A DNA stretch of 64,000 nucleotides from Halomonas sp. TD01 (GTDB taxonomy: Bacteria; Pseudomonadota; Gammaproteobacteria; Pseudomonadales; Halomonadaceae): NCBI RefSeq assembly GCF_923868895.1, contig NZ_OV350343.1, positions 868,001-932,000 on the forward strand. Direction: 5' to 3'. The notes beneath the pieces are model-generated. The model ran no database searches. It was given only the letters and a program-made list of their open reading frames with translations, and was not told the origin of the DNA. Below, piece after piece: positions 46,854 to 54,519 of the stretch (position 1 is the stretch's first letter; every line of letters begins with the position of its first letter). The translations under genes were made by a program, and so were the position numbers.

Positions 46854-47443
46854 CCCATCACTTTTAAGCGCTCCCCTGTCCGGTGTGCTATCCCCCATAA
46901 CTCTGTTACCGGCAACTGCGTTAGGATTGCTTTGGTCATGGGGCTATTGGCTTCAAGCTTGCAGACACCTTTGAAAGCAGCGTTTTTCTTAGCAGCATGG
47001 TTCGCTATTTTGGCCAGCACTCGTGTGGGGGCAAAACCAACCGACACGGGTATCCCTGTCCACTGCCGCACAGTCTTGCGTAGACGTTGCCCTCTTTCTT
47101 CTAGAGTGTCTAGTTCAAAGCCCTGGAAACCGACAAAACACTCATCGATTGAGTACACCTCTACATGAAGTGAGAACTCAGCCAATACCTCTGTGATGCG
47201 TCGGGACATATCGCCGTAAAGGGCATAGTTACTAGAGAGCAGAACTGTTTGCCGACGTACATGGGGAGGCAACAGGTGCATAGGCGTGCCCATTTTAACT
47301 CCCAGGGCTTTTAGCTCATTAGAGCGAGCGACAACACATCCATCATTATTCGATAGCACACCGACTGGCTGGCCTTCTAATCGAGGATTGAAAGCCCTTT
47401 CACAGCTAACGTAGAAGTTATTGCAGTCCACCAGCGCTATCAC
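46854..47443 (-). pseudogene. umuC: UmuC (DNA polymerase V subunit) truncated by IS3
   Basis: About 196 residues of a Y-family polymerase that is normally about 420. Catalytic palm and fingers are present ([29 protein letters not shown] with the DE catalytic pair), but sequence ends at [17 protein letters not shown], and the frame then runs 7 residues into the IS to a stop. The thumb, little finger and clamp-binding motif are missing, and the remainder is not found on the far side of the IS. It overlaps the umuD stop by 4 bp. Almost certainly not a working polymerase. Confidence 0.92.
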
Positions 47444-47886
47444 GGTAATGACCTCAACACGTTATGAATTACATCTGTAACGACGCCCCATACATGAGAT
47501 TCACGACCATCCAAGGGAATAGGCTTGTAGGCAGGATTACTGGCTTTGAGGTAGGTGCGTTGGCCAATTCGATCTAGCTTTTTGACGGTGAGTTCACCAT
47601 CTACAGCGATGACGATAATACGACCTGGCAGGGCTTCCAGACTTCTATCCACGACAAGCAAATCACCATGATGAATACCGTCACCAATCATAGAGTCGCC
47701 CTCGGCACGCACGAAGTAAGTAGCTGCTGGGCGCTTCACTACATAGCTGTGCAGGTCTAGCTCTGTATCGAGGTGATCATCAGCAGGTGAAGGAAAGCCA
47801 GCCCTAACAGCGCTCGTGAACATAGGAAGTGGCTGGAATCCAGCCAGAGGATCGGCTTTTCCGACAAATGAAGCAGTAAGTGACAT
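47440..47886 (-). CDS. umuD: UmuD-type LexA-family self-cleaving protein
   Basis: 148 residues. Cleavage site AG followed by FPSPADDH (about residues 29-31), catalytic Ser in GDSMIGDGI and Lys in GELTVKKL, all intact. In E. coli, RecA-stimulated cleavage gives UmuD', which joins UmuC as Pol V; here the UmuC partner is truncated, so UmuD may be orphaned or may act with a UmuC elsewhere. GGAGGG precedes the ATG, and a near-perfect LexA box is 20 bp upstream. Confidence 0.93.
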   Translation of the reverse strand: MSLTASFVGKADPLAGFQPLPMFTSAVRAGFPSPADDHLDTELDLHSYVVKRPAATYFVRAEGDSMIGDGIHHGDLLVVDRSLEALPGRIIVIAVDGELTVKKLDRIGQRTYLKASNPAYKPIPLDGRESHVWGVVTDVIHNVLRSLP

Positions 47887-47905
47887 GAGTATGGCCCTCC
47901 ATAAT

Positions 47906-47925
47906 TACTGTATAGAAAAACAGTA
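47906..47925 (-). promoter_or_regulatory. LexA (SOS) box of umuDC
   Basis: TACTGTATAGAAAAACAGTA: exact CTGT-N8-ACAG with symmetric TA flanks. Located 20 bp before umuD, so this operon should be tightly LexA-controlled. Confidence 0.9.
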
Positions 47926-47959
47926 TCTTTATAGAGAGCCAAATGTGCAAGGCTTGTCG

Positions 47960-48646
47960 TTAGAAGTCTTCTATCGGCGCTTGGCCTGCTTTATCTTTAA
48001 GCCGATTAAGATGCTGACCTGGAAGGAAAAAAGAGGCTGACAGGGTAGGCCCCCAATATTCATCCTCGTACACATATACATCAACTGCACGTGCATCTGA
48101 TGGCATGCCTACTAAAAACTCTTCGGCATCAGAGTAGTCCCGCATACTATCAAGATATTCTTGCTCGACTAATGACGCACCAAAGTATCCCGACCTCAGC
48201 TGCTCCCTTTCGAAAGCCGCAATATCTGATAATAAGCTGGCTTCATCCTGGTAAGTACCATTCCTAGCATGTGCCACCATGTCGAACGTACCGGTGTTAC
48301 CCTCAGCGAATACCAACCCAAAACTACGTACAAGCGCACCTATAAGTGTGGCATACAAGTCATCGCTATAATCTGCCACAACGCTGGTGTACATCAGCGT
48401 GTCGTCGTCATTAAACATGAGCTGCCCCTGAAAGGAGCGCTGCAGAAAGGTAATGTCATCGTGGCATAACGCATACTCCCCTAGATCAGACGTACAGTCG
48501 TAGTACCCCTGGCTCCGAGGAAACTCATCGATATGCTGGCCGTAATGCCAGTCCTGGAATAGACGAGTATCATCATTGGCCACCGCTATCGGCACGGCAA
48601 TAAGCGAAGCACTTGCTAACGCTGCAGTGGTGATCCAGCACTTCAT
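47960..48646 (-). CDS. Secreted acidic protein of unknown function
   Basis: 228 residues. Signal peptide (MKCWITTAALASASLIAVPIAVA) then an acidic body with no recognised domain. Two Cys in YYDCTSDLGEYALCHDD could form a disulphide. The ATG has AAGGAG 7 bases upstream; a longer frame of 9 codons lacks one. It lies 17 bp after the secreted nuclease gene and is probably co-transcribed, so partner, inhibitor or immunity roles are open. Not recognised as any family. Confidence 0.65.
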   Translation of the reverse strand: MKCWITTAALASASLIAVPIAVANDDTRLFQDWHYGQHIDEFPRSQGYYDCTSDLGEYALCHDDITFLQRSFQGQLMFNDDDTLMYTSVVADYSDDLYATLIGALVRSFGLVFAEGNTGTFDMVAHARNGTYQDEASLLSDIAAFEREQLRSGYFGASLVEQEYLDSMRDYSDAEEFLVGMPSDARAVDVYVYEDEYWGPTLSASFFLPGQHLNRLKDKAGQAPIEDF

Positions 48647-48663
48647 TCCCTTGCTCCTTTCTT

Positions 48664-49719
48664 TTAGGGGCAAACCAGCCCGCTGTTTTTAATAGTTTCT
48701 ACGCTAGCCACACCTAGCCCACTTACCTGCGAAAGCTCATCTGCATTTGTCCAAGGCCGCATTTCAATAATCTGTTCGGCTCTAACCGGGCCAACATTCG
48801 GTAGCTCGGTTAGTTGTTCAGCAGTGGCTTCGTTAAGGTCAATGCAATAGATAGGGTCATTAGCTGCTTCATAAGCCCCACCAACGAAAGAGGATAGCAG
48901 TAATTCAGCTGTGCCCAATGCCAACCAGACAGGAGCGTGATCCGACACAATGCTTCGGGCCGTCACATGATCTGCTTCTAGCAACTCAGGAAACTGAACA
49001 ATTCCACGACTCGTAATATTTAACTGTCCTGGGGATTTCCAAAAGTTGTCATAGAGGTTGCTCCACACACCTTCGGATGTACCCAGTGTTGTGGCTCCGG
49101 CAGTAATCGCAGGTATAGCACCAAGTGTCTTCAGCGGCTCCCAGCCATTGTGGGAAGGCCTGAGATTGAAATCACCAACAAGTAAGCGCGGCGTATCTGG
49201 GTATACCTCTTCCAACCACTGCCAATAGCTTGCAAGTGCTTCAATTTCCGGTAAACGGTCACCAATGCTTCGACCGTAGGTAATATGTACGTTAGCAAGG
49301 GCAAACTGCTGGCCTGTTCTATCACTGCGGAATTTGGCAGAAAACGGCTCCCGAGCAAACACATCTCGACTGTCGATATACACTACTGCACCGGAGTCAT
49401 AGGATACGGCAGAGTCACGCCACACAAACCCATAGTGTTCTCTATAAGTGGAGCGACCAAGCGCGTGGCTGGCCATGCTCGACCAGCTTTCATCACTAGC
49501 AGCTTCTAATTCAGCCTCAAGACGCTCCAAAGCTTCCTCGTTCATTAATTCCTGGATCGCTAGTACGTCAAAGTGATTGGCTATATGAGCGACCTTGTCA
49601 TAGCGTTTGTTGTTGTCCCAGCCAAGGTTCTGGATATTCCAACTACCAATAATTATGTTTGCGAATGCTGCTGAAGGAAGCATCAGGGCTACGGCGAGGG
49701 CACAGAATAAAAATCTCAC
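48664..49719 (-). CDS. Secreted endonuclease/exonuclease/phosphatase-fold protein with C-terminal HhH
   Basis: 351 residues. Signal peptide (to SAAFA, about 20). DNase I-like fold: GSWNIQNLG, VLAIQELMN (catalytic Glu), ANVHITYG, LLVGDFNLRPSHNGW and IVSDHAPVWL (His). After about 290 a ComEA-type helix-hairpin-helix module (CIDLNEATAEQLTELPNVGPVRAEQIIEMRP, then QVSGLGVASVETI) should bind DNA. Together this predicts an exported DNase. GTG start with AGGGA 6 bases upstream. Substrate and biological purpose (nutrient DNA, competition, defence) unknown. Confidence 0.85.
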   Translation of the reverse strand: MRFLFCALAVALMLPSAAFANIIIGSWNIQNLGWDNNKRYDKVAHIANHFDVLAIQELMNEEALERLEAELEAASDESWSSMASHALGRSTYREHYGFVWRDSAVSYDSGAVVYIDSRDVFAREPFSAKFRSDRTGQQFALANVHITYGRSIGDRLPEIEALASYWQWLEEVYPDTPRLLVGDFNLRPSHNGWEPLKTLGAIPAITAGATTLGTSEGVWSNLYDNFWKSPGQLNITSRGIVQFPELLEADHVTARSIVSDHAPVWLALGTAELLLSSFVGGAYEAANDPIYCIDLNEATAEQLTELPNVGPVRAEQIIEMRPWTNADELSQVSGLGVASVETIKNSGLVCP

Positions 49720-49777
49720 AAGCTATCCCTAAATTTATAAATGCTTGGTTCATCACTTGATTTGATGAATAGTAGAG

Positions 49778-50698
49778 CTATGAAGCCTGGAAGCAGTGCT
49801 GCATATGCCAATCCAGCTTTTCACGATCTGGCTTCAGTTCAGCCTCATGTGGAAGTACGGTCAGCTCTTTACCATCCAGTCGATAGTAGGCTTTGCCGTT
49901 AAAATACAGCTCGTGGATTTTAGGGCTGATGCGAATTTTGTAGTCAGGATCTATGCCTACTAACCCCGTATCAAAGAGGCGATGAAAATCGGCTCGGAGT
50001 AGTAGACCATTCCGCACGTCGTGCTTTTTTTCTTGGGCAAATGGCTTAATGTGCGCTGCCTCTAGTGTCACTAAGGTATTTTCACCCGTCATCGCGCAAC
50101 GCCGTCGGTAGGCATCGGTGACCATTACACGAAAAGAAGACTGGCCGATGCGTGGTTGATATGTCTTTTCTTCTCCATAGCCACCAAGAATTTCAGCATC
50201 CCCCTGGGGGCTATCCTCTTTGGCCTGGGTCTCCATAACTTCACGAAAGTGTCGCCAAATGAAAGCGCCGCTAAATTCACCTGTATCGTAGTGCTTACCA
50301 CGCACGATATTAGGTGACCACTCTGGCGGCTTCTCCAGCCATTGATTTTGAGGAAAGAAAAAGGGATTGGCGAGCACGGTACATCCAACATCCCTAGACA
50401 GGTCATGTCCTCTTAACGCCCCAACCATCTTGCTGAACTCAGCTAGTGAACTGGCTCCGTTCTTCTCACCAAACACCTCCCACGCTAGGTGCAGAGGAAG
50501 GACTGATGTTGTGACATAAAAGCCTCCACCCGCGATATGGTTATAGGGCCGCTTCAATTTAAACAGAAACGGCATTCCGGCTGGGGGCCGTTTAAATAAT
50601 GGCGTTGCACTTGGCTGCCAAAAATTAACTTCATCAAGTCCTTTATCCTGAAGGTTAGAAAACCATCGATTGTCAGTGACTCCAACCCAATATTTCAC
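49778..50698 (-). CDS. HNH endonuclease, probable modification-dependent restriction enzyme
   Basis: 306 residues from the GTG chosen because GGAG sits 8 bases upstream; an alternative start at 50767 would add 23 residues and overlap the previous gene. The C-terminal HNH_2-type domain reads FRVMVTDAYRRRCAMTGEN..LEAAHIKPFAQEKKHDVRNGLLLRADFHRLFD with the expected His/Asn/His. The N-terminal about 130 residues (KYWVGVTDNRWF, GMPFLFKLKRPYNHIAGGGFYV) resemble PUA/EVE-like modified-base readers; this is inferred, not certain. Paired with the Mrr-type nuclease gene 46 bp upstream. Confidence 0.75.
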   Translation of the reverse strand: MKYWVGVTDNRWFSNLQDKGLDEVNFWQPSATPLFKRPPAGMPFLFKLKRPYNHIAGGGFYVTTSVLPLHLAWEVFGEKNGASSLAEFSKMVGALRGHDLSRDVGCTVLANPFFFPQNQWLEKPPEWSPNIVRGKHYDTGEFSGAFIWRHFREVMETQAKEDSPQGDAEILGGYGEEKTYQPRIGQSSFRVMVTDAYRRRCAMTGENTLVTLEAAHIKPFAQEKKHDVRNGLLLRADFHRLFDTGLVGIDPDYKIRISPKIHELYFNGKAYYRLDGKELTVLPHEAELKPDREKLDWHMQHCFQAS

Positions 50699-50744
50699 AG
50701 GATCATCTCCATAGGCACCAGCACAACATGGGTTAATGATGCAG

Positions 50745-51746
50745 CTAATCAGCTGGCCAATAGACATGCATCAGCGGCAACAAAGCACGACCTTCAGTAT
50801 CAAAATTTTGGTAGTTGTCGACTGCCAAGTTGGCTAAGTCATCAAGGTCTACCAGTGTGATCGGGTTAGGCGCTCTCTCAGCTTCATACCTGGCTTCGCG
50901 GGTAAAGCCACCCGTACTTACAAAGATACCGTTCTGACCGCTTCTGACCACAGTGATAAAGCTGCGAAGCAATGTTGAACCCATGCTTCCACTACGGTGC
51001 TTGATCTCAACTTTAATATGCGGCTTTGTAAGTCCTAGCCCATCAGGAGATGCTTCCACATCTACACCTCTATCAGGGCCACGAGGTGATACCTTGGTGC
51101 GATAACCCATCGCTCGCAGGATAGCAGCAACAAAGTGCTCCATATCTTCAGGAGTAAGCTGCAAGATCCGGTCTTTGATTAGCTCATGGCTTTGGGCACG
51201 GATATGTTCACTAAGCTGAACAAAGTCTGCCTCTACTTCTTCTGGTTCCTGAGAAAGTGCAGGTTGCTTGCCCTCTAGGGCAGCACGCATTTCATTGATA
51301 ATCGCATCTGATAAGCTGAATAAGGCAAGGGTAGAACCAAGCGAGTTGCGTGTGGACTGGGTCAGAACATCACGAGATACCTTCCCTTCCCACTTCACCC
51401 AACGAACATGGGCATAGTCTTCTACCTGATAATCGCTGCTTAGGAACTCATACTGCCCTTGGTCTATACCGACCAAGTACTCTCTTAGCTCTGGACTGTA
51501 AGTGACGACTATGTCACCTGGTTTGATTGCATCAAAGAACTTACGAATCATGGCCACAGCATTAGCTGTTCTACCTGGCTTAGCATTTCCATGATGTTCA
51601 ATATAGGCGTGACGTAACTCTTGATTCGAATGGTATTGGCTTAGGTGGCCAAGGGCATTCCACCCAACGGCAACACAGCTGCGTGACTCAAATAAATCAA
51701 ACAGCCGACCACCTTCACCTGCACGAATCATCCAACCCTGGGGCAT
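50745..51746 (-). CDS. Mrr-type restriction endonuclease (probable type IV)
   Basis: 333 residues. The C-terminal Mrr-cat PD-(D/E)XK domain (about 190-310) shows LTPEDMEHFVAAILRAMGYRTKVSPRGPDRGVDVEASPDG with catalytic D, then VEIKHR (ExK). The N-terminal about 125 residues (GWMIRAGEGGRLFDLFE, VAVGWNALGHLS, IKPGDIVVTYSPELREYLVG) look like a PUA-like DNA or base-sensing domain; that is inference. Mrr relatives cut methylated DNA without a cognate methylase, and no methyltransferase is present here. AAGG before the ATG. Confidence 0.82.
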   Translation of the reverse strand: MPQGWMIRAGEGGRLFDLFESRSCVAVGWNALGHLSQYHSNQELRHAYIEHHGNAKPGRTANAVAMIRKFFDAIKPGDIVVTYSPELREYLVGIDQGQYEFLSSDYQVEDYAHVRWVKWEGKVSRDVLTQSTRNSLGSTLALFSLSDAIINEMRAALEGKQPALSQEPEEVEADFVQLSEHIRAQSHELIKDRILQLTPEDMEHFVAAILRAMGYRTKVSPRGPDRGVDVEASPDGLGLTKPHIKVEIKHRSGSMGSTLLRSFITVVRSGQNGIFVSTGGFTREARYEAERAPNPITLVDLDDLANLAVDNYQNFDTEGRALLPLMHVYWPAD

Positions 51747-51768
51747 AGTTAGAACCTTAAATTTTGGG

Positions 51769-51798
51769 AGTATACGTAACGATCACAAGCCTGCCCAA
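51769..51798 (-). promoter_or_regulatory. Candidate promoter of the restriction pair
   Basis: Minus strand TATACT -10 with TTGGGC 18 or TGGGCA 17 bases upstream, about 25 bp before the Mrr-type start. Moderate match only. Confidence 0.4.
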
Positions 51799-51956
51799 GA
51801 AGGTTAAGGCTTATTCAGAGACTGCCGCTCTATATTTTTGATTTTTGGCCTAGAAAGGGTCAATTTTGCGTATCGCAGCATAAAACCATTCTGACCAGCT
51901 ATTCAGCTTGACTTGCTCTTTGATCAATTTAAAGCATTCTTAAAAAGCTAGCTAGT

Positions 51957-52034
51957 TAGCTCCCTACACAACTGTGCTAGCTCCCTACACAACCACACTA
52001 ACTCCCTACACTTGAAACCAAGCTCCCTACACAT
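51957..52034. repeat. Iteron-like array: four repeats with exact 21-bp period
   Basis: Units begin at 51957, 51978, 51999 and 52020. All share CTCCCTACAC; three read AGCTCCCTACACA and one AACTCCCTACACT. The spacers between cores are unrelated, so selection is on the core and on helical phase (two turns of DNA). It lies in the 359-bp gap between the integrase stop and the restriction operon. Could be a replication-origin iteron set, excisionase/integrase sites, or an operator array. No replication initiator is visible in the island. The rest of the gap (51799-51956) shows nothing else. Confidence 0.8.
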
Positions 52035-52105
52035 GGCCACCGTTATGCGCGCTAAAATAAATAGGGGCTTTTAAAGCCGTATCAGAGGCAATATTATTCA
52101 GGGTT

Positions 52106-53443
52106 CTATGTTGCGAAGTACCTAGTGGCAAACGCTTCTACAATGTTACGGGTATGGTCTGGCCTGAGGTGTGCATAGTGCTTAATCGTGGTCTGAATAT
52201 CACTGTGAGCCATCAGCTTAGAGACTGCTAGCAGGTCAGCACCTGCCATCACCAACTGAGACGCAAAGTTGTGACGCAAGGTGTAGAGCACCAAGCCGCT
52301 GGGTAGCTTGGCAAATGCCCTGACCTTAGCCCATGGTTTTTGCATCGCCGTTCTATCAAACCGCTTACCCGTAATCGGGTTAGGGAATACCCACCCTGTT
52401 TTGGGCTTGCCTTGTTGTTGGTGCCATGTTGCAAGCACCTCAATAACTGGCGTAGAGAGCGGGAAAGTCTGTGGCTCTGGACGTTGGTGCGCTGTTTTCT
52501 CTATCGTTTTTCTAACTGTCTTGAAAGGCAGGTTGACGTGCTCCCAACGTAAGCCCGCTATGTCACCTGGTCGAAAGCCTGTGTAATACATGAAGAGTAT
52601 CCAGGGCTTCACATGATCTGCGTACGCTACCTTATCCAGGTCAGGCAGGTAGGCTTTGCCATGTGCCCGGCTGCTACGCCTCTGCTTACGCTTTTCTTCC
52701 TGATAACGCTCTAGCCCCAGAAAGAGTGCTTCTACTTCTTCTGGCTCCAGATAGCGCCGCTCAACACCGGCATCTGCTAGCTCTTGCTCTGTTAGCGCGG
52801 GCTTCTGCAGCTTTATGCCCGCTACTGGATTGAAAGGAATGACTTTCCGGTCAGCGGCGTGAGCCAGCAATGTATGGAGCGCCCCGAAGTCACGCTTCAT
52901 GGTAGAGAAGGCGCGTGGTTTGGTAGGTGCTTTGCTAGTGGAGTTCACTGGTTTAATGGCCTCTTGGTCAGCCTGCCACCGCTCAATATCCGCACGTGTA
53001 ATGCTACCCATAGGCCTATCAAGCCAGTCTGCAAAAGCCTTATGAAGTCGGTTTAAGGTAGCTTGGCCACCCTTCTTTCGGCCTTGATAAGCGGCATAGG
53101 GGCCTTTTAGGTAGGAACGCAACGTTTGCTGTTCTTGGAGCTGATGATCAAGCCTCGTTTGTTCAGCAATAGCACGAGGATCTTTACCCTGTGCAATGTC
53201 AGCCAATGCTTCCTTTGCCAGCTGTCGTGCTTCTTCAGCGGTTATCTCACCATAACGGCCAAGTGTCAGTACACGACGCTGACCAAGGGTGTTGTAATAA
53301 GATAGTCGACAGGTAAGGCCACGTTTACCTGAGCGGATGTGGTAGCCCCCTAAGGCGGTATCCCACACCTCGTTACCATCAGGCAGCTGCTTGGCCAAAC
53401 GATCTAAGGTGCGGGTGGTTAGGCTGGCGGTTGTTTTAGCCAT
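52106..53443 (-). CDS. Tyrosine recombinase (island integrase)
   Basis: 445 residues. The N-terminal arm-binding region carries GKRGLTCRLSYYNTLGQRRVLTLGRYGEITAEEARQLA, a core-binding domain covers about 115-225, and the catalytic domain follows. Catalytic Arg in YYTGFRPGDIAGLRW, second box LYTLRHNFASQLVMAGADL (Tyr where many relatives have His at the HxxR position), and nucleophile Tyr in TTIKHYAHL. Start at the ATG with AAGGTG 6 bases away; an upstream GTG overlaps that site. It reads into the island from the attR side, so it is distant from the intact tRNA. Confidence 0.92.
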   Translation of the reverse strand: MAKTTASLTTRTLDRLAKQLPDGNEVWDTALGGYHIRSGKRGLTCRLSYYNTLGQRRVLTLGRYGEITAEEARQLAKEALADIAQGKDPRAIAEQTRLDHQLQEQQTLRSYLKGPYAAYQGRKKGGQATLNRLHKAFADWLDRPMGSITRADIERWQADQEAIKPVNSTSKAPTKPRAFSTMKRDFGALHTLLAHAADRKVIPFNPVAGIKLQKPALTEQELADAGVERRYLEPEEVEALFLGLERYQEEKRKQRRSSRAHGKAYLPDLDKVAYADHVKPWILFMYYTGFRPGDIAGLRWEHVNLPFKTVRKTIEKTAHQRPEPQTFPLSTPVIEVLATWHQQQGKPKTGWVFPNPITGKRFDRTAMQKPWAKVRAFAKLPSGLVLYTLRHNFASQLVMAGADLLAVSKLMAHSDIQTTIKHYAHLRPDHTRNIVEAFATRYFAT

Positions 53444-53459
53444 TGCAGTCACCTTTTTC

Positions 53460-53479
53460 TAGGTTCCAAATAGGTTCCA
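53460..53479 (+). repeat. Right arm-type site (candidate integrase/excisionase binding site)
   Basis: TAGGTTCCAAATAGGTTCCA, 19 of 20 bases identical to 44412-44431 and in the same orientation. It lies between the integrase start and attR, overlapping the integrase promoter region, so occupancy could couple recombination and integrase expression. Confidence 0.7.
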
Positions 53480-53607
53480 GACGTTGGAAAATACCCACAT
53501 TGCTCAGCAAAAAGGTGATGAAGCGGTATATGAATAAGCCTATGAAATATTTAAACTATCCAACTATTTAGGCGATATGGCCTGTCGCCAAAATAGGCCC
53601 AAAGTAT

Positions 53608-53656
53608 CCTTCGGGAGGCAGAGGTCGTAGGTTCGAATCCTGCTATTCCGACCAAA
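53608..53656 (+). repeat. attR: 49-bp repeat of the tRNA-Pro 3' half
   Basis: Exact copy of 44300-44348 without the 5' half of a tRNA. It represents the displaced original 3' end of the host tRNA gene and marks the right boundary of the island. Confidence 0.92.
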
Positions 53657-53666
53657 AATTCTATGA

Positions 53667-53705
53667 AAAACGGCCACTTAGCTAATACAGCAAGTGGCCG
53701 TTTTT
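53667..53705. terminator. Second copy of the tRNA-Pro terminator
   Basis: AAACGGCCACTT...AAGTGGCCGTTT with flanking A and T runs; sister of the hairpin at 44359-44396. It now probably serves the convergent minus-strand gene. Confidence 0.8.
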
Positions 53706-53720
53706 TGTTTGCTTCTCTCC

Positions 53721-54503
53721 CTACCCTGGCGGGTGAATCAGCCCCACCACGCTGACCAAAATCAGCACGGCTCCCAGCACGCGGAAGAACAGCCCGGTGT
53801 CTGCTTTTAGCATGTAGCGGTGGGCTTTTTCGCCTAGCAAATGGCCGATAAATGCGCAGGGCAGTAGCCATAGTTGATGAATCAGCTGGAGGTCGACGCC
53901 GGCGATGATGAACGACGCCATTTTGATCACCACCAGGATAAACCACAGCACAAACATGGTGTCGCGCAACTGCTCTTTAGCAACGTGGGTGGCGAACACC
54001 GCGACAATCAGCGGCGCGCCAATCAATGAGGTGCCACTGACATAGCCACCGAGGGCAAGCAGCACGATATCGACGTATTTGTTGTTACTTCTAAACGGTT
54101 TATTCAGCACATAGCCAATGGCATAAATGATCACAATGCCGAAAATGATGTTGGTCATGATCTGTGTGGGCAGCGTTAACAGCCCCACCACCCCGATCAA
54201 CTTAGGCACAATCATGATTTTCAGGGCTTTGGTTAAATAGCCCCAATCGATATTACTTTCCGGCGACGTACTTCCCACGCCCGCTTTCTGCACTTGGCGA
54301 TGGCCGTTCCAGGCAATCTAGCTGGAAAAAATCAGCAGATGAATGGCTACAATCGGCAGGAAGACCAGCGGCTCGTTTACCACCAGCAGCAGAAAAGGCA
54401 GCGCCAGCACGGCGCCGCCAAAACCAAGGCTAGTGCGAACAAAACCGCTCCAAGCAAAAATAAGTCCGATGAGAAGGTACTGGTACCAGAGTAAATCTGT
54501 CAT
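53721..54503 (-). pseudogene. TauE/SafE-family membrane permease interrupted by one in-frame TAG
   Basis: A single 261-codon frame with TAG at 54318-54320 (codon 62). Before it: TSLGFGGAVLALPFLLLV, the first conserved TauE motif. After it: GGYVSGTSLIGAPLIVAVFATHVAKEQLRDTM, the second motif, and further TM helices. Both parts align to one normal-length sulphite/organic-anion exporter. The damage is a single nonsense change, so it is recent, a sequencing error, or suppressed. A GTG at 54293 might restart translation of the C-terminal part. Starts 16 bp after the helicase gene. Confidence 0.82.
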
Positions 54504-54519
54504 TGCTCGTGCAGGGCCT

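Larger units (their letters stand above)
44349..53656. mobile_element. About 9.3-kb tRNA-Pro-integrated genomic island
   Basis: Bounded by the 49-bp att repeats. Carries a tyrosine integrase at the right end reading inward, paired 20-bp arm-like sites near both ends, a 21-bp-period repeat array, two nucleases of modification-dependent restriction type, an FRG-domain protein, a secreted nuclease, umuD with truncated umuC, and an IS3-family insertion. No conjugation, capsid or clear replication genes are seen. It is best described as an integrative, probably mobilisable or satellite-like island with defence content. All seven protein genes other than IS genes run on the minus strand. Confidence 0.88.

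Noticed and set aside
45617..46856. 3-bp target-site duplication of the IS3 element
   Set aside because: Flanks read CAC and CCC, so no convincing duplication; consistent with a deletion rather than simple insertion.
51957..52034. CRISPR array
   Set aside because: The repeated core is only about 10-13 bp and period 21 bp, far too short for CRISPR; no cas genes. The Cas4-like domain at 56.4-56.8 kb belongs to a helicase.
53551..53946. 131-residue minus-strand frame containing VGIAGFEPTTSASR
   Set aside because: Antisense of the tRNA-Pro 3' end in attR; this peptide is a well-known artefact of reading tRNA DNA in reverse. It also overlaps the TauE/SafE remnant in another frame.
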